Shown here: positions 25,682 to 34,194 of the stretch, in pieces
Numbering within the stretch: position 1 is the stretch's first letter
How the letters are laid out: each line of letters starts with the position of its first letter
Source of the DNA: CAVSRC01 sp963781775
Lineage (GTDB): Bacteria; Pseudomonadota; Alphaproteobacteria; Rhizobiales; Kaistiaceae
Direction: 5' to 3'
Length of the DNA stretch: 64,000 nucleotides
NCBI GenBank assembly: GCA_963781775.1
Contig: CAWAHE010000014.1
Span: 1 to 64,000 of the forward strand
Made by a program: the position numbers and the translations under genes
Notes under the pieces: generated by a model
What the model was told of the DNA's origin: nothing
Seen by the model: the letters and a program-made list of their open reading frames with translations, nothing else
Databases searched by the model: none

Positions 25682-26512
25682 CTATCGGACGCCCTGCACC
25701 TGCGAGGTGACGCCATTCCTCACGACGGTCACCACGCCGTTCGACTTGTTGCCGCTGATCAGGTGAACCGCATCCTTGGCGGCGTCGCCCGGCGACGGAG
25801 CGGAATCGGTGACGCTGCGCAAGGCAAGAGCGAGGCGATCGCTCATCTGTTGGGCGACGGTGACGATCTGCGCCTGCTCCGGCGACAGTTCGAGCGTCGC
25901 GGTCTGGCCGATGACGTGATCCTGGCCGTCAGCGCCGGCTTTCTCGATCGTCTGATCGATCGCCAGCACGCGAACATTGTTGAGGATCGTTTCGGTGGTG
26001 TATTCCGGACCGGTGCCGGCGCCACCCTGTTCGGTCCGGCGCGTCATGATGACGTCGACATGGTCATTGGGCAGGATGAAGCCGCCGGCGCTGGTATCGG
26101 CGGCGATCTTGAGCGCCACCGCACGCTTGCCTTCCGGGAGGATCGCCGACATGAAGCCGCGATCGGAGCGGATCAGCTTGGCCTCGTTGATCGGCTCGCC
26201 CTCAAAAAAACTGGCGCGGGCGATCGAACCGATGACCCCGGCTTCGGGATCGCTGCCGCTCGTGCGGCTGATGAACTTCGCCGAGACGCTATCCTTCGGC
26301 CAATCGCGCCACGCCACCGAACCGGCATCGAGTGTCGTGCCCATCGGCACATCCTTGGCGGCGACGAGCACCGAAACGGTGTCGATGGACTCGTGCGGCG
26401 ACTGCGCGACAACAGGAGCCGGGGCCGGGGCGCTGAGATTGAGCGCGAGGACGGCAGCGATGAGACCGGCGCCAAGGGCGACGCCCAAAACGACCACACG
26501 TGAGAGCTTCAT
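25682..26512 (-). CDS. cpaB: Tad pilus assembly protein CpaB/RcpC
   Basis: A 276-residue periplasmic protein with an N-terminal anchor (LSRVVVLGVALGAGLIAAVL) and a SAF domain (SVLVAAKDVPMGTTLDAGSV and AILPEGKRAVALKIAADTSA). The GGFILPNDHVDVIMTRR segment is highly characteristic of CpaB. It works with the secretin in the envelope. About 200 nt separate it from cpaA, more than between the other tad genes here. Confidence 0.92.
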   Translation of the reverse strand: MKLSRVVVLGVALGAGLIAAVLALNLSAPAPAPVVAQSPHESIDTVSVLVAAKDVPMGTTLDAGSVAWRDWPKDSVSAKFISRTSGSDPEAGVIGSIARASFFEGEPINEAKLIRSDRGFMSAILPEGKRAVALKIAADTSAGGFILPNDHVDVIMTRRTEQGGAGTGPEYTTETILNNVRVLAIDQTIEKAGADGQDHVIGQTATLELSPEQAQIVTVAQQMSDRLALALRSVTDSAPSPGDAAKDAVHLISGNKSNGVVTVVRNGVTSQVQGVR

Positions 26513-26712
26513 GACAACGCAACCTCTCGAAGGCCGACCTCGACCGACTGCCGGCAGTTTCGCCCTGCAATCGTGTACTTATGGTTAATCAGACGTGAGA
26601 ATTCTTGATTAACAAAAGCTTGCGAAGTCTGCGGTCCACGGGGTCACGCGGCGGGTTGGATGGCCATGGAATCGGCACGAGCGGCGCGAGCCGCGACGAC
26701 CGCGTCGATGCC

Positions 26713-27222
26713 CTAGCCGGTCGCCATCTGCATCCAGATCGTGTGCGGATAGACAGCGAGCCCGGCGGCGGCCAGCGCGACCCCATATGGCACGCCTGCC
26801 CTCTCGTCGTGCAGCCGCTGGATCCACGGCTGACGAACGATGAAGGCAGGCAAGACCGACCGCCGGAAAGAAAGAAGGAGAATAGTCAGGACACCACCGA
26901 AGATGGAGGCGATGCCGATGAACTCGATACCGTTTTGCCAGCCGAGCCAGAGCGCCGTCACCGATGCGAGCTTGGCGTCGCCGCCACCGATCCAGCCCAT
27001 GGCGAAGCAGAGGAACGCCACCACCAAGACGGCGCCGGCCATCGCCCAATGAAGGCCGAACGTCTGGAGGTCCATGCCGGCGACCGGCGACAAGACGACG
27101 AAGGCGGCGGCGAGAGCCAGCGTAAGCCGGTTGGAGATGGTCATGGTCATCAGGTCGGAGACCGCCGCGAACACCATCGCGAGAGGGAAAACGGCAAACA
27201 AAACGGTGCGCAAGACTTCCAC
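26713..27222 (-). CDS. cpaA: A24 prepilin peptidase CpaA/TadV
   Basis: A short inner-membrane aspartyl protease of about 169 residues that cleaves Flp prepilins and TadE/F pseudopilins. The two catalytic aspartates are visible in AAVSDLMTM (Asp23) and GGGDAKL (Asp82) with the GxGD-type context. The GTG at 27222 was preferred because family members begin just before the first helix (VLFAVFPLAMVFAAV). GGAG lies 12 nt upstream; the frame can also open at a TTG at 27255 or a GTG at 27231, so the start is uncertain. Confidence 0.88.
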   Translation of the reverse strand: MEVLRTVLFAVFPLAMVFAAVSDLMTMTISNRLTLALAAAFVVLSPVAGMDLQTFGLHWAMAGAVLVVAFLCFAMGWIGGGDAKLASVTALWLGWQNGIEFIGIASIFGGVLTILLLSFRRSVLPAFIVRQPWIQRLHDERAGVPYGVALAAAGLAVYPHTIWMQMATG

Positions 27223-27332
27223 GATCGACACGGGCTCCGCTCGAAAGGCTCGCAAAAGCTAACCGGCGATGATTAAGGGGGGTTGAATTCAGGGGCCGCG
27301 ATTCTATCGGCTCGGCTTTTGTCGCGCGATTT

Positions 27333-27506
27333 CTAGTCGGGGGTGATGATTTTGCCGGCTACACCCTGCAGCATGCTGCCGATCTGTGATCCGGCTACAG
27401 TGGCACCGGCGATAATGGCGAGGCTGATGAGCATGGCCAGGAGGCCGTATTCGATGGCCGTCGCGGCGGACCGATCTCTGACGAAGCGTGCGACCAGGTG
27501 CCTCAC
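27333..27506 (-). CDS. Flp-type pilin (second copy, Ala before the cleavage site)
   Basis: A 57-residue Flp pilin: short leader, then ATAIEYGLLAMLISLAIIAG with the conserved Glu at mature position 5 and the Glu-Tyr pair. The residue before the predicted cut is Ala (DRSA-ATAIEY) where the first copy and most Flp pilins have Gly. The GTG at 27506 has GGAGGGG 5-6 nt upstream and was chosen over an upstream ATG at 27521. It is downstream of flp1, separated from it by a strong hairpin. Confidence 0.88.
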   Translation of the reverse strand: MRHLVARFVRDRSAATAIEYGLLAMLISLAIIAGATVAGSQIGSMLQGVAGKIITPD

Positions 27507-27535
27507 TGAACCCCTCCACATCGGGTATGGGGTAG

Positions 27536-27561
27536 ACCGCGCGGCCCGGAAGCCGCGCGGT
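27536..27561. terminator. hairpin between the two flp pilin genes
   Basis: A perfect 10-bp stem: ACCGCGCGGC (27536-27545) and GCCGCGCGGT (27552-27561) with a 6-nt loop. On the pilin (minus) strand no T-run follows, so it fits a 3' stabilising or processing element, or a partial attenuator, better than a full terminator. It would favour flp1 over downstream genes. On the plus strand it is followed by TAATTTT. Confidence 0.55.
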
Positions 27562-27582
27562 AATTTTCGTACTTGGCCAAGA

Positions 27583-27759
27583 CTACGGGGTGTAGCCGGA
27601 AAGCTTGGTGGCGATCGCCGAAAACGTGGTGCTCAACTGCGAGCCAAGAGCGCTGGCACCCGCGATGATCGCGATGCCAATCAGGGTGGCCAACAGGCCG
27701 TACTCAATGGCGGTCGCGCCGGACTCGTCCTTCGCGAAGCGGGCAAACAGGGATTTCAT
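27583..27759 (-). CDS. flp: Flp-type major pilin (first copy)
   Basis: A 58-residue Flp pilin with leader MKSLFARFAKDESG, a Gly-Ala cleavage site and mature start ATAIEYGLLATLIGIAIIAG, then a short polar tail. Glu5 and Tyr6 are present. ATG 27759 has a strong GAGGAG upstream; a frame opening nine codons earlier would place the start before that site. It is the first gene of the minus-strand tad operon and probably encodes the main fibre subunit. Confidence 0.92.
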   Translation of the reverse strand: MKSLFARFAKDESGATAIEYGLLATLIGIAIIAGASALGSQLSTTFSAIATKLSGYTP

Positions 27760-28147
27760 GGGGGAACTCCTCAGACTGGGTTTCAATGTTGGCTCAGCCC
27801 GGTTTCTGCCGGCACCCTTGCCAAGTCCGCAATCTAGCGAGCAAGTCCTGAAACGACGTTAATATGTAGGCGCGCTATTTGGGCATTGCATTACTAAGAG
27901 GTAAGAATAACAATTGGTTGATATTGAGAATTGCTTGCATTTCAACGTTCTTCGCGCTGTTGTTCCTTGGTTTACGAATCTTTACCGCCAAATAGTTAGC
28001 TTATTAGTTACCATCACGCCAAAAGGCTGTTGAGGCACCGGCGGTTCGGTGGCCATCGCCGCGAACGGCTCAGGGGGCTGCCCTTAAACCTTCGTTCACC
28101 ATGTCGGACGTAGGTTCAGGGCCAATCGCGAACCTCGCGGAGGTCCC
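27760..28147. promoter_or_regulatory. AT-rich divergent promoter region of the tad locus, with an IHF-like site
   Basis: This 388-nt stretch holds no gene that I can support. It is markedly richer in A+T (about 27850-28020) than its surroundings and separates the flp operon from the plus-strand pilus genes. TATCAACCAATTG on the minus strand (27911-27923) fits the IHF consensus WATCAANNNNTTR, about 150 nt before the flp1 start. No convincing sigma-54 or full CtrA site was found by eye. The IHF match may be chance. Confidence 0.4.
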
Positions 28148-28636
28148 ATGTACCGTTCTCGCCTTCCCATCACGTTCCGCCGGCGCACGGCCATGCTGTC
28201 CCTCGCCGGGCTCGCGACCGTCGCCGTCGCAATGACGGCCCCGGCATCCGCCGATCCGATCTCGGTGATCGTCGATCGCGCCAAGGTCATGCGCATCTCG
28301 CGGCCGGCCAACCTGGTGATCATCGGCAACCCGGCAATCGCCGACGCCACCATTCAGGACAGCCAGACGCTCATCATCACCGGCCGCAGCTACGGCACCA
28401 CCAACCTGATCGTACTCGACCGCGACGGCCAGTCGATCGCCGATGAGGTGGTGACGGTAGAGCCGTCCAACGACCAGGTGGTGACGGTCTATCGCCGTGC
28501 GTCGCGCCAGACCCTGTCGTGTACGCCGGACTGCTCGCCGATGCTGACGCTCGGCGACAACCAGACCGCCTTCGACTCGACCAACACCCAGATCCAGGCC
28601 ACGCGCTCGCTCGCGGATTCGGCGTCAAAGAACTGA
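28148..28636 (+). CDS. secreted protein with secretin/pilus N-domain only (CpaC-like N-terminus)
   Basis: A 162-residue exported protein: a signal peptide (LSLAGLATVAVAMTAPASA), then the domain found at the N-terminus of CpaC-type secretins (ISRPANLVIIGNPAIADATI and TGRSYGTTNLIVLDRDGQSI). There is no secretin pore domain, so it is a stand-alone version of that module. The C-terminal part has a CTPDC pair. It lies at the head of the plus-strand pilus genes, divergent from flp1. A periplasmic helper of the Tad secretin is likely by context. Confidence 0.88.
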   Translation: MYRSRLPITFRRRTAMLSLAGLATVAVAMTAPASADPISVIVDRAKVMRISRPANLVIIGNPAIADATIQDSQTLIITGRSYGTTNLIVLDRDGQSIADEVVTVEPSNDQVVTVYRRASRQTLSCTPDCSPMLTLGDNQTAFDSTNTQIQATRSLADSASKN

Positions 28637-28774
28637 TGCACTGCGTGGTTAGCCAATAGTTGCGGCGGCCACTTGGTTTTTCACCAAAGGCTGCAACCGT
28701 TCTTAAATTCTTGCCTGATAGCACACGTTAGCGGGCGCCAGATTCCTGGCCACCCCCGGGCACGTCGTGTGGAC

Positions 28775-29338
28775 ATGGCATCGATCGCCAAGACAATGAA
28801 GTCGGCCCTCGGGCGGATCGCCATCCGCGCCGGGCTGGCTCGCTTCCGCCGCGACGACAGCGGCGCGACGGTGGTCGAGTTCGCGCTGGTGGCACTGCCG
28901 TTCATCGCGCTGATGTTTGCCATCCTCGAGACCGCGCTCATGTTCTTCGCCGGTCAGACCATGGAGACCGCCGTGGGGACCGCGGCGCGATTGATCCGGA
29001 CTGGCCAGGCGCAGCAGCAGGGCTTCGACCTCGGAACATTCAAGAATCAGATCTGCGACCAGGTGTCGCCGCTGTTCGCCTGCGCAGGCATCAAGCTCGA
29101 CGTGCGCAAATACACAACGTTCGATTCGGTCGACCTCAGCGTTCCTGTCACCGACGGCAATCTCGACGTCCAGGAGAACTACGACCCAGGCAAGGGCGGC
29201 GACATCGTGGTGGTGCGCGCCTACTACGAGTGGCCAGTGTTCGTGCGCCTGCTCGGCAATGACCTCTCGACGTTGTCCAACGGCACGCATCTCCTTGTCG
29301 CCACGGCGGCCTTCCGCAACGAGCCGTTCCCATGGTGA
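28775..29338 (+). CDS. TadE-like pseudopilin
   Basis: A 187-residue protein with a type IV prepilin-like leader ending RRDDSG, then ATVVEFALVALPFIALMFAI with Glu at mature position 5, followed by a periplasmic domain with two cysteines (about residues 98 and 106) that may pair. TadE/TadF proteins are cut by CpaA and initiate Flp fibre assembly. ATG 28775 is the first sensible start ahead of the leader; an earlier in-frame opening at 28673 lacks support. It overlaps the next gene by 7 nt. Confidence 0.88.
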   Translation: MASIAKTMKSALGRIAIRAGLARFRRDDSGATVVEFALVALPFIALMFAILETALMFFAGQTMETAVGTAARLIRTGQAQQQGFDLGTFKNQICDQVSPLFACAGIKLDVRKYTTFDSVDLSVPVTDGNLDVQENYDPGKGGDIVVVRAYYEWPVFVRLLGNDLSTLSNGTHLLVATAAFRNEPFPW

Positions 29339-29904
29339 CGGTGCGCCGGCTTCCACGTCTGCACTGGCGGCGGCCATTCCGTCGTCTGGCCGCTGACCGC
29401 TCGGGTGTTTCGGCGGTCGAATTCGCGCTGATTCTGCCGCTGATGCTGACGCTCTATATCGGCGGCTTCCAGGTCGGCGAGGCGCTGACCATCAGCCGCA
29501 AGGTCACCCACGTCGCCAGTTCGCTCGGCGACCTGGTGGCGCAGTCCCGGTCCATTTCCAATTCCGACATGACGAACATTCTCGACGCCGCGACGTCGGT
29601 GATGGTGCCCTACTCCACCGACGCTCTGACGATCGTCGTATCCGGCATCAGCATCGACGCCAACAGCAAGACGAAGGTCGAGTGGAGCGACGCGCGTCAT
29701 ACGACCCCGCTCGCCATCGGCGGCAGCGTTACCCTGCCGGCGGCGATCATCCAGCCCAGCACGTTCGTCGTCATGGCCGAGGTGCATTTTCCCTACACCC
29801 CGCCGATCGGCTACGTGCTGACCGGCACGTTCGACCTCAACGACAAGTTCTACCTGAGGCCGCGTCTCAGCGAAGACATCAAGCGCCCGCCGCAATACAA
29901 GTGA
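29332..29904 (+). CDS. second TadE/TadG-like pseudopilin
   Basis: A 190-residue protein with leader ending LAADRSG and then VSAVEFALILPLMLTLYIGG, again with Glu at mature position 5, and a mostly beta-rich periplasmic part (TDALTIVVSGISIDANSKTK). Overlap with the preceding pseudopilin gene indicates coupled translation. It resembles the short TadE/TadF family more than the long TadG, which carries a von Willebrand domain and is not seen in this window. Confidence 0.87.
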   Translation: MVTVRRLPRLHWRRPFRRLAADRSGVSAVEFALILPLMLTLYIGGFQVGEALTISRKVTHVASSLGDLVAQSRSISNSDMTNILDAATSVMVPYSTDALTIVVSGISIDANSKTKVEWSDARHTTPLAIGGSVTLPAAIIQPSTFVVMAEVHFPYTPPIGYVLTGTFDLNDKFYLRPRLSEDIKRPPQYK

Positions 29905-29911
29905 GCCGGCG

Positions 29912-30832
29912 TCAGCCACCGCTTCCGGTGGCGACAAGTTCCTCGATCACCGCGTAGTCCTTGGCCGCAGCGGGCACGAAGCCGCCGCCGCCGATGCTCG
30001 ACCTGTCGACGGCATCGAGCGCATCGGGCGCCTCGTTCGCCATCGCCATGAGAGCGTCAGCGATCAGGGCTTTCAGTTCGGCGGGCATGTCGCGGCGGAG
30101 GACGTGCGGCCCGAATGGAATCAGCGGTGACTGCCAGACGATGCGCAGGCGATCCATCGCCAGCGCTCCGGCGGAGACCATGCGGGTGAAGACGCCGAAA
30201 CTGTATCCGGCCGCCGCGTCGCCGGCGAGACTGGACCAGCCGGCGGCAAGGTCGGCCTCGTCGGTGAAGAGCGCGGTGACGGCGTCCTCGGGGTCAGCGG
30301 CGGTGACGATGGTGCCGGGATCGATGCCCTGCAGCGCGAGAGCCTTGAGGGGCACCAGGCGGCCGGCAACAGAATCGGCGCCGGACAAGGCGAGGCGCTT
30401 GCCCGCGGCATCGGCGATCGTGGCAATCGAACTGCCGGCGTGCGCGACAAGGACCGCGTGGAAGCCGCGCGAGCCGTCAAAGGCGGCGGGCAGTGCAACC
30501 GGATCGACGCAGTCGCAAATCGCCTCGGTGGTGACGTAGCTGGCGGCGCTGTGGATGGCGTATTGGACGCGGGCCGAGGCCTGGGCATCGATCAGCGCAG
30601 CGTAGCTCGCGGTGGCGACGATCTCGACCGGCACGCCCAGACGGTCCTGAAGGTAGGCACGAAAAGGCTCCAGCCGCGCGATGTCATAAGCCGCGCCGTT
30701 GGCGGCGACCACGCCGACGCGCACCACCTTGATGTCGTCGCGCCAGTCGGCCCTCGCCTCCGCGCGCGCCCATGCCAGAAGCGCCAGGGCAAGCAGCAGG
30801 ACCCCAAACCCCGGTCGCAGAAACCGCCGCAT
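29912..30832 (-). CDS. PhnD-type periplasmic phosphate/phosphonate binding protein (orphan)
   Basis: A 306-residue exported protein: signal peptide (LLLALALLAWARAEARA), then the PhnD fold with VVRVGVVAANGAAYDIARLE, EPFRAYLQDRLGVPVEIVAT and SAASYVTTEAICDCVDPVAL. The family binds phosphonates or phosphite for ABC import. No phnC or phnE homologue is present on either side. The ATG at 30832 has GGAG 9 nt upstream. The gene is convergent with the pseudopilin gene (7-nt gap). The ligand is unknown and some PhnD-like proteins serve sensory roles. Confidence 0.85.
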   Translation of the reverse strand: MRRFLRPGFGVLLLALALLAWARAEARADWRDDIKVVRVGVVAANGAAYDIARLEPFRAYLQDRLGVPVEIVATASYAALIDAQASARVQYAIHSAASYVTTEAICDCVDPVALPAAFDGSRGFHAVLVAHAGSSIATIADAAGKRLALSGADSVAGRLVPLKALALQGIDPGTIVTAADPEDAVTALFTDEADLAAGWSSLAGDAAAGYSFGVFTRMVSAGALAMDRLRIVWQSPLIPFGPHVLRRDMPAELKALIADALMAMANEAPDALDAVDRSSIGGGGFVPAAAKDYAVIEELVATGSGG

Positions 30833-30907
30833 CGCCTGGTGCTCCCGTGTGCCGCGATCGCCCGCCGCATCCTGCCCGATCGACGGCAAAGCCGAAAGCC
30901 GGCGCGG

Positions 30908-31927
30908 CTAGCCGCCCGAGAAGGCGAAACGCGTGGACTGGCGATAGGTTTCGCCGGGCCGCAAAACGGAGCTTGGAAAGCTGGTGTGGTTGGGCGCATC
31001 GGGAAAGAACTGCGCTTCGAAGCAGCAGCCGGCGTTTCGGCCGTAGCGGAGACCGCCGAGGCCGGGAGCCGGCACCGGGTCCAACAGATGGGAGCCGTCG
31101 TAGAATTGAAGGCCCGGCTCGGTCGAGGCGATGTCGAGCGTGAGGCCGTTCTTCAGCGAATGAAGTTGGGCATGAGGCCGCGGCTGAGCGGCCTTCTTGC
31201 GATCGATGACAAAGTTTTTGTCGAAGATCACCCGCTCGCCGCGTCGAAGCTGGCGAATGGAGCGAGGGGCCCGGAAATCGAAGACCGAACCGGCTACCGC
31301 GACGATCTCGCCGGTCGGGATATCGTCGGCGTCGGTCGGCGTATACGACTCGGCAAAGATGCGCACCTGATGATCGAGGATATCGGCTGAACCGTCGAGA
31401 TTGAAATAGGTGTGCTGGGCGAGATTGACGAGTGTCGGCGCATCGGTCGTGGCTTCGGCTTCCAGCCTCAGCGTCGAGGGCGGCTCGATGATGTAGCGAA
31501 CGCGTGCCTCGACATTGCCGGGATAGCCTTCCTCGCCGTCGGGACTCTCCAGAGCCAGCGTCACGCTGGCGGCGTCGTGATCGACCAGGCGCCAGACGCG
31601 CTTGCCGAAGCCAATGAAGCCGCCGTGGAGATGATTGCGCCCGTTCTCGTTACGCGAGACCTGATAGGCGACGCCGTCGATGGCGAACTTGCCTCCGCCG
31701 ATGCGATTGGCCGAGCGGCCAGCGATCGCGCCGAAGTGAGGAGAATACTTCACGTAGTGATCGAGCTGGTCGAAGCCGAGCACCAGTGGATGATCGACGC
31801 CGGCCAGACGCAGATCGCGGATGACCGCGCCGTACGTGAGGATGCGCGCGCTCAGCTGGCCCGCCGCGATCGAGATCTCACTGACCTCGTCACCTTCAGG
31901 CATCGTTCCAAAAGAAATTGCCGCCAT
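30908..31927 (-). CDS. galM: aldose 1-epimerase
   Basis: A 339-residue mutarotase interconverting alpha and beta anomers of hexoses such as galactose. Visible family motifs are GAIAGRSANRIGGGKF, NENGRNHLHGG (substrate-binding Asn and His), LAQHTYFNLDG (catalytic His) and GLQFYDGSHLL. The catalytic Glu is in CCFEAQFFPDAPN. ATG 31927 lies behind GGGGAGG; an earlier in-frame ATG at 31963 is less well placed. A role in sugar use alongside the glucokinase 16 kb away cannot be claimed. Confidence 0.93.
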   Translation of the reverse strand: MAAISFGTMPEGDEVSEISIAAGQLSARILTYGAVIRDLRLAGVDHPLVLGFDQLDHYVKYSPHFGAIAGRSANRIGGGKFAIDGVAYQVSRNENGRNHLHGGFIGFGKRVWRLVDHDAASVTLALESPDGEEGYPGNVEARVRYIIEPPSTLRLEAEATTDAPTLVNLAQHTYFNLDGSADILDHQVRIFAESYTPTDADDIPTGEIVAVAGSVFDFRAPRSIRQLRRGERVIFDKNFVIDRKKAAQPRPHAQLHSLKNGLTLDIASTEPGLQFYDGSHLLDPVPAPGLGGLRYGRNAGCCFEAQFFPDAPNHTSFPSSVLRPGETYRQSTRFAFSGG

Positions 31928-32056
31928 TTTGACGCCCTCCCCCTGGCCGGGCGACTCAATCATACGCCAAGCATCCCCTTGTCGGCGACGCGGTAGACGA
32001 ACATTTCGCCAGCTATTTCGATACTGAGAATTTTGTCAGTTGCAGCGACAGCGCAC

Positions 32057-33586
32057 TCAGATCGTCTGGTTGTAGCGGCCAACTTCCGGATGTTGGCGCA
32101 GCAAGCCATCGATAGCGGCAAACATCTCGCGCATGCGTGCCTCGGACACCGGGCTCTCGATGACGACCACCAGTTCAGGCTTGTTGGACGACGCGCGAAC
32201 CAACCCCCACGTGCCGTCGTCGGCGGTCGCGCGGACGCCATTGACGGTGACCAGATCGACGATGGGGTGACCGGCGACGAGCTCGCCGGATCGCTGCGCC
32301 TCCTCCAGCCGGGCGCGCATACGCTCGGCGACTGAGTATTTGATCTCGTCGGCGCACTCGACCGACATGGTCGGCGACGACCACGTGCGCGGCAGGCTGG
32401 CAGCGAGGTCGGCGACGGATTTGCCTGGGTTGCGATCGAGGAGGTCGAGGATGGCGATGGCCGAGACGAGCCCATCGTCATAGCCGCGGCCGGGCGGGGT
32501 GTTGAAGAAGTAGTGACCCGACTTCTCAAAGCCGGCGAGCGCTTTCACTTCGCGAACCCGGCGCTTGATGTAGGAGTGGCCGGTCTTCCAGTAGTCGGTG
32601 GCCGCGCCAGCGGCGGCAAGGACCGGATCGTTCGCGAACAGGCCGGTCGATTTGACGTCGACGACGAAGCGGGCGCGCGGGTTGCGGGCCGCAAGGTCGC
32701 GGGCGATCAGCACGCCAACCTTGTCGGCGAAGATCTCCGCGCCGGTATTGTCGATGACGCCGCAGCGGTCGCCGTCGCCGTCGAAGCCGAGGCCAATATC
32801 GGCGCCGGACCGCTTCACTGCGTCGGCGATGGCATGAAGCATCGCGAGGTCTTCGGGGTTCGGATTGTAGCGCGGGAAGGTCCAGTCGAGCTCGGTGTCG
32901 AGCGGCACGACGTCGACGCCGAGGGCGGCCAGAACGTCGGGCGCGAATGCGCCGGCGGTGCCGTTGCCGCAAGCAACCACGGCGCGGATCGGCCGCGCGA
33001 ATTTCGGCCTGCCGGCGAGATCGGCGATGTAGCGAGCGCGCATGTCGGAGATCGGACGCCAGGCGCCGCCGTCACGCGGGACGAAGGCGGCCGTCAGCAC
33101 GATCTCCTTCAATCGCGCCATCTCGTCCGGGCCGAAAGTGAGTGGACGTTCGGCGCCCATCTTGATGCCGGTCCAGCCGTTCTCGTTATGCGAGGCGGTG
33201 ACCATGGCGACCGACGGCACGTCGAGGGCGAACTGCGCGAAATAGGCCATCGGCGTGACGGCCAATCCGATGTCGTGCACGCGGCAGCCGGCGGCGACCA
33301 GTCCGTTGACCAGCGCCGACTTGATGGCGGCGGAATAGGACCGGTAGTCGTGGCCGGTGACCACGTCCGGTCCGGCGCCCAGTTCATGAAGCAGGGTGCC
33401 GAGCCCGAGACCGAGGGCGGCGACGCCCATCAGGTTCAGTTCCGGCGGCCGCGGGTCGCCCGGAATGCCGTACCACCAGCGGGCGTCGTATTCGCGGAAG
33501 CCGGTCGGCTTGACCAGCGGCGTGGTCGCGAACGCGAACGAATTGTCGAGCAAGGTCGGAGGCGGGGCGCGGCAACATCGGCCCAC
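32057..33586 (-). CDS. phosphomannomutase/phosphoglucomutase family enzyme
   Basis: A 509-residue alpha-D-phosphohexomutase of the ManB/AlgC type, interconverting 6- and 1-phosphates of mannose or glucose for polysaccharide precursors. It shows GFREYDARWWYG at the N-terminus, the phosphoserine loop VTASHNENGWTGIKMGAE (active Ser in ASHN), the metal loop FDGDGDRCGVID and the C-terminal phosphate-binding RASSNKPELVVVIES. The start at 33586 is a GTG; the first 12 or so residues are unlike homologues and the true start may be later. Confidence 0.92.
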   Translation of the reverse strand: MGRCCRAPPPTLLDNSFAFATTPLVKPTGFREYDARWWYGIPGDPRPPELNLMGVAALGLGLGTLLHELGAGPDVVTGHDYRSYSAAIKSALVNGLVAAGCRVHDIGLAVTPMAYFAQFALDVPSVAMVTASHNENGWTGIKMGAERPLTFGPDEMARLKEIVLTAAFVPRDGGAWRPISDMRARYIADLAGRPKFARPIRAVVACGNGTAGAFAPDVLAALGVDVVPLDTELDWTFPRYNPNPEDLAMLHAIADAVKRSGADIGLGFDGDGDRCGVIDNTGAEIFADKVGVLIARDLAARNPRARFVVDVKSTGLFANDPVLAAAGAATDYWKTGHSYIKRRVREVKALAGFEKSGHYFFNTPPGRGYDDGLVSAIAILDLLDRNPGKSVADLAASLPRTWSSPTMSVECADEIKYSVAERMRARLEEAQRSGELVAGHPIVDLVTVNGVRATADDGTWGLVRASSNKPELVVVIESPVSEARMREMFAAIDGLLRQHPEVGRYNQTI

Positions 33587-33621
33587 TCATAGCCCGGCCG
33601 GCCGGGCGAACAAAGCGGTGC

Positions 33622-34194
33622 CTACTGGGAGAGGACGAGCTGACCGCCGGCGACCTCGAACTTCGACAGGCGGCGCAGGAAACTCATGCCGAGGAGATTG
33701 ACGCCAAGCGTCTCGCCCGGAGCCACCGTCGCCTCGACGTTGCGCACGGCGACCGAGCCGATGCGGACTTCGTTGAGAACGACGGGCGCTGCCATGACGG
33801 TCCCGTTGGCCGTGGCCATGGGCAACCTGTAAGCCGATTGCGGCGGACGGATGCCGAGCCGGCGGGCGGTCGCTTCGGTCAGGGCGACGGTGGTCGCGCC
33901 GGTGTCGACGATGATCTCGAAGCTGCGCCCGTTGATCGTGGCATCGGCGAGGAAGTGGCCGCGGGAGTCGGCACGCAACGCAACCTGGCGGTAGCCGTCG
34001 TGGCGAACCTCGCTCTCCCGCGTTGCGGTGCGTACCGGCTCCGCGCCCACAACCGCCGACGGCGCCGGTGCGCCGGGCTGAAGCGCGACCGACAGCAGGC
34101 CGGGCGCCAGCTTTGGCGCGACAACGGCCAAAGCCGACAGGACGGCGGCGAAGACGAGGACGCGGCCGAGCACGGACGGCAAGCTCCCGATCAT
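33622..34194 (-). CDS. retropepsin-like aspartic protease (TIGR02281-type)
   Basis: A 190-residue protein with an N-terminal membrane anchor (VLGRVLVFAAVLSALAVVAP) and a clan AA aspartic protease domain: FEIIVDTGATTVALTEATAR holds the single catalytic DTGA triad, and VNLLGMSFLRRLSKFEV the conserved Gly-rich flap side. One DTG per chain means it acts as a dimer. Proteins of this family are common in alphaproteobacteria as membrane-tethered periplasmic proteases; substrates are unknown. Confidence 0.88.
   Translation of the reverse strand: MIGSLPSVLGRVLVFAAVLSALAVVAPKLAPGLLSVALQPGAPAPSAVVGAEPVRTATRESEVRHDGYRQVALRADSRGHFLADATINGRSFEIIVDTGATTVALTEATARRLGIRPPQSAYRLPMATANGTVMAAPVVLNEVRIGSVAVRNVEATVAPGETLGVNLLGMSFLRRLSKFEVAGGQLVLSQ

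Noticed and set aside
26589..26786. A 65-residue minus-strand frame after cpaA
   Set aside because: Overlaps the end of cpaA in another frame, has no ribosome site and a basic, low-information sequence.
27781..27850. Sigma-54 promoter upstream of flp1 (TTGGCAAGGGTGCCGGC on the minus strand)
   Set aside because: The GG to GC spacing is 11 rather than 10 nt and the -12 element is missing.
27984..28010. CtrA-type site near the flp promoter (TTAG...GTTACC)
   Set aside because: The spacing and second half do not match TTAA-N7-TTAA; the region is simply AT-rich.
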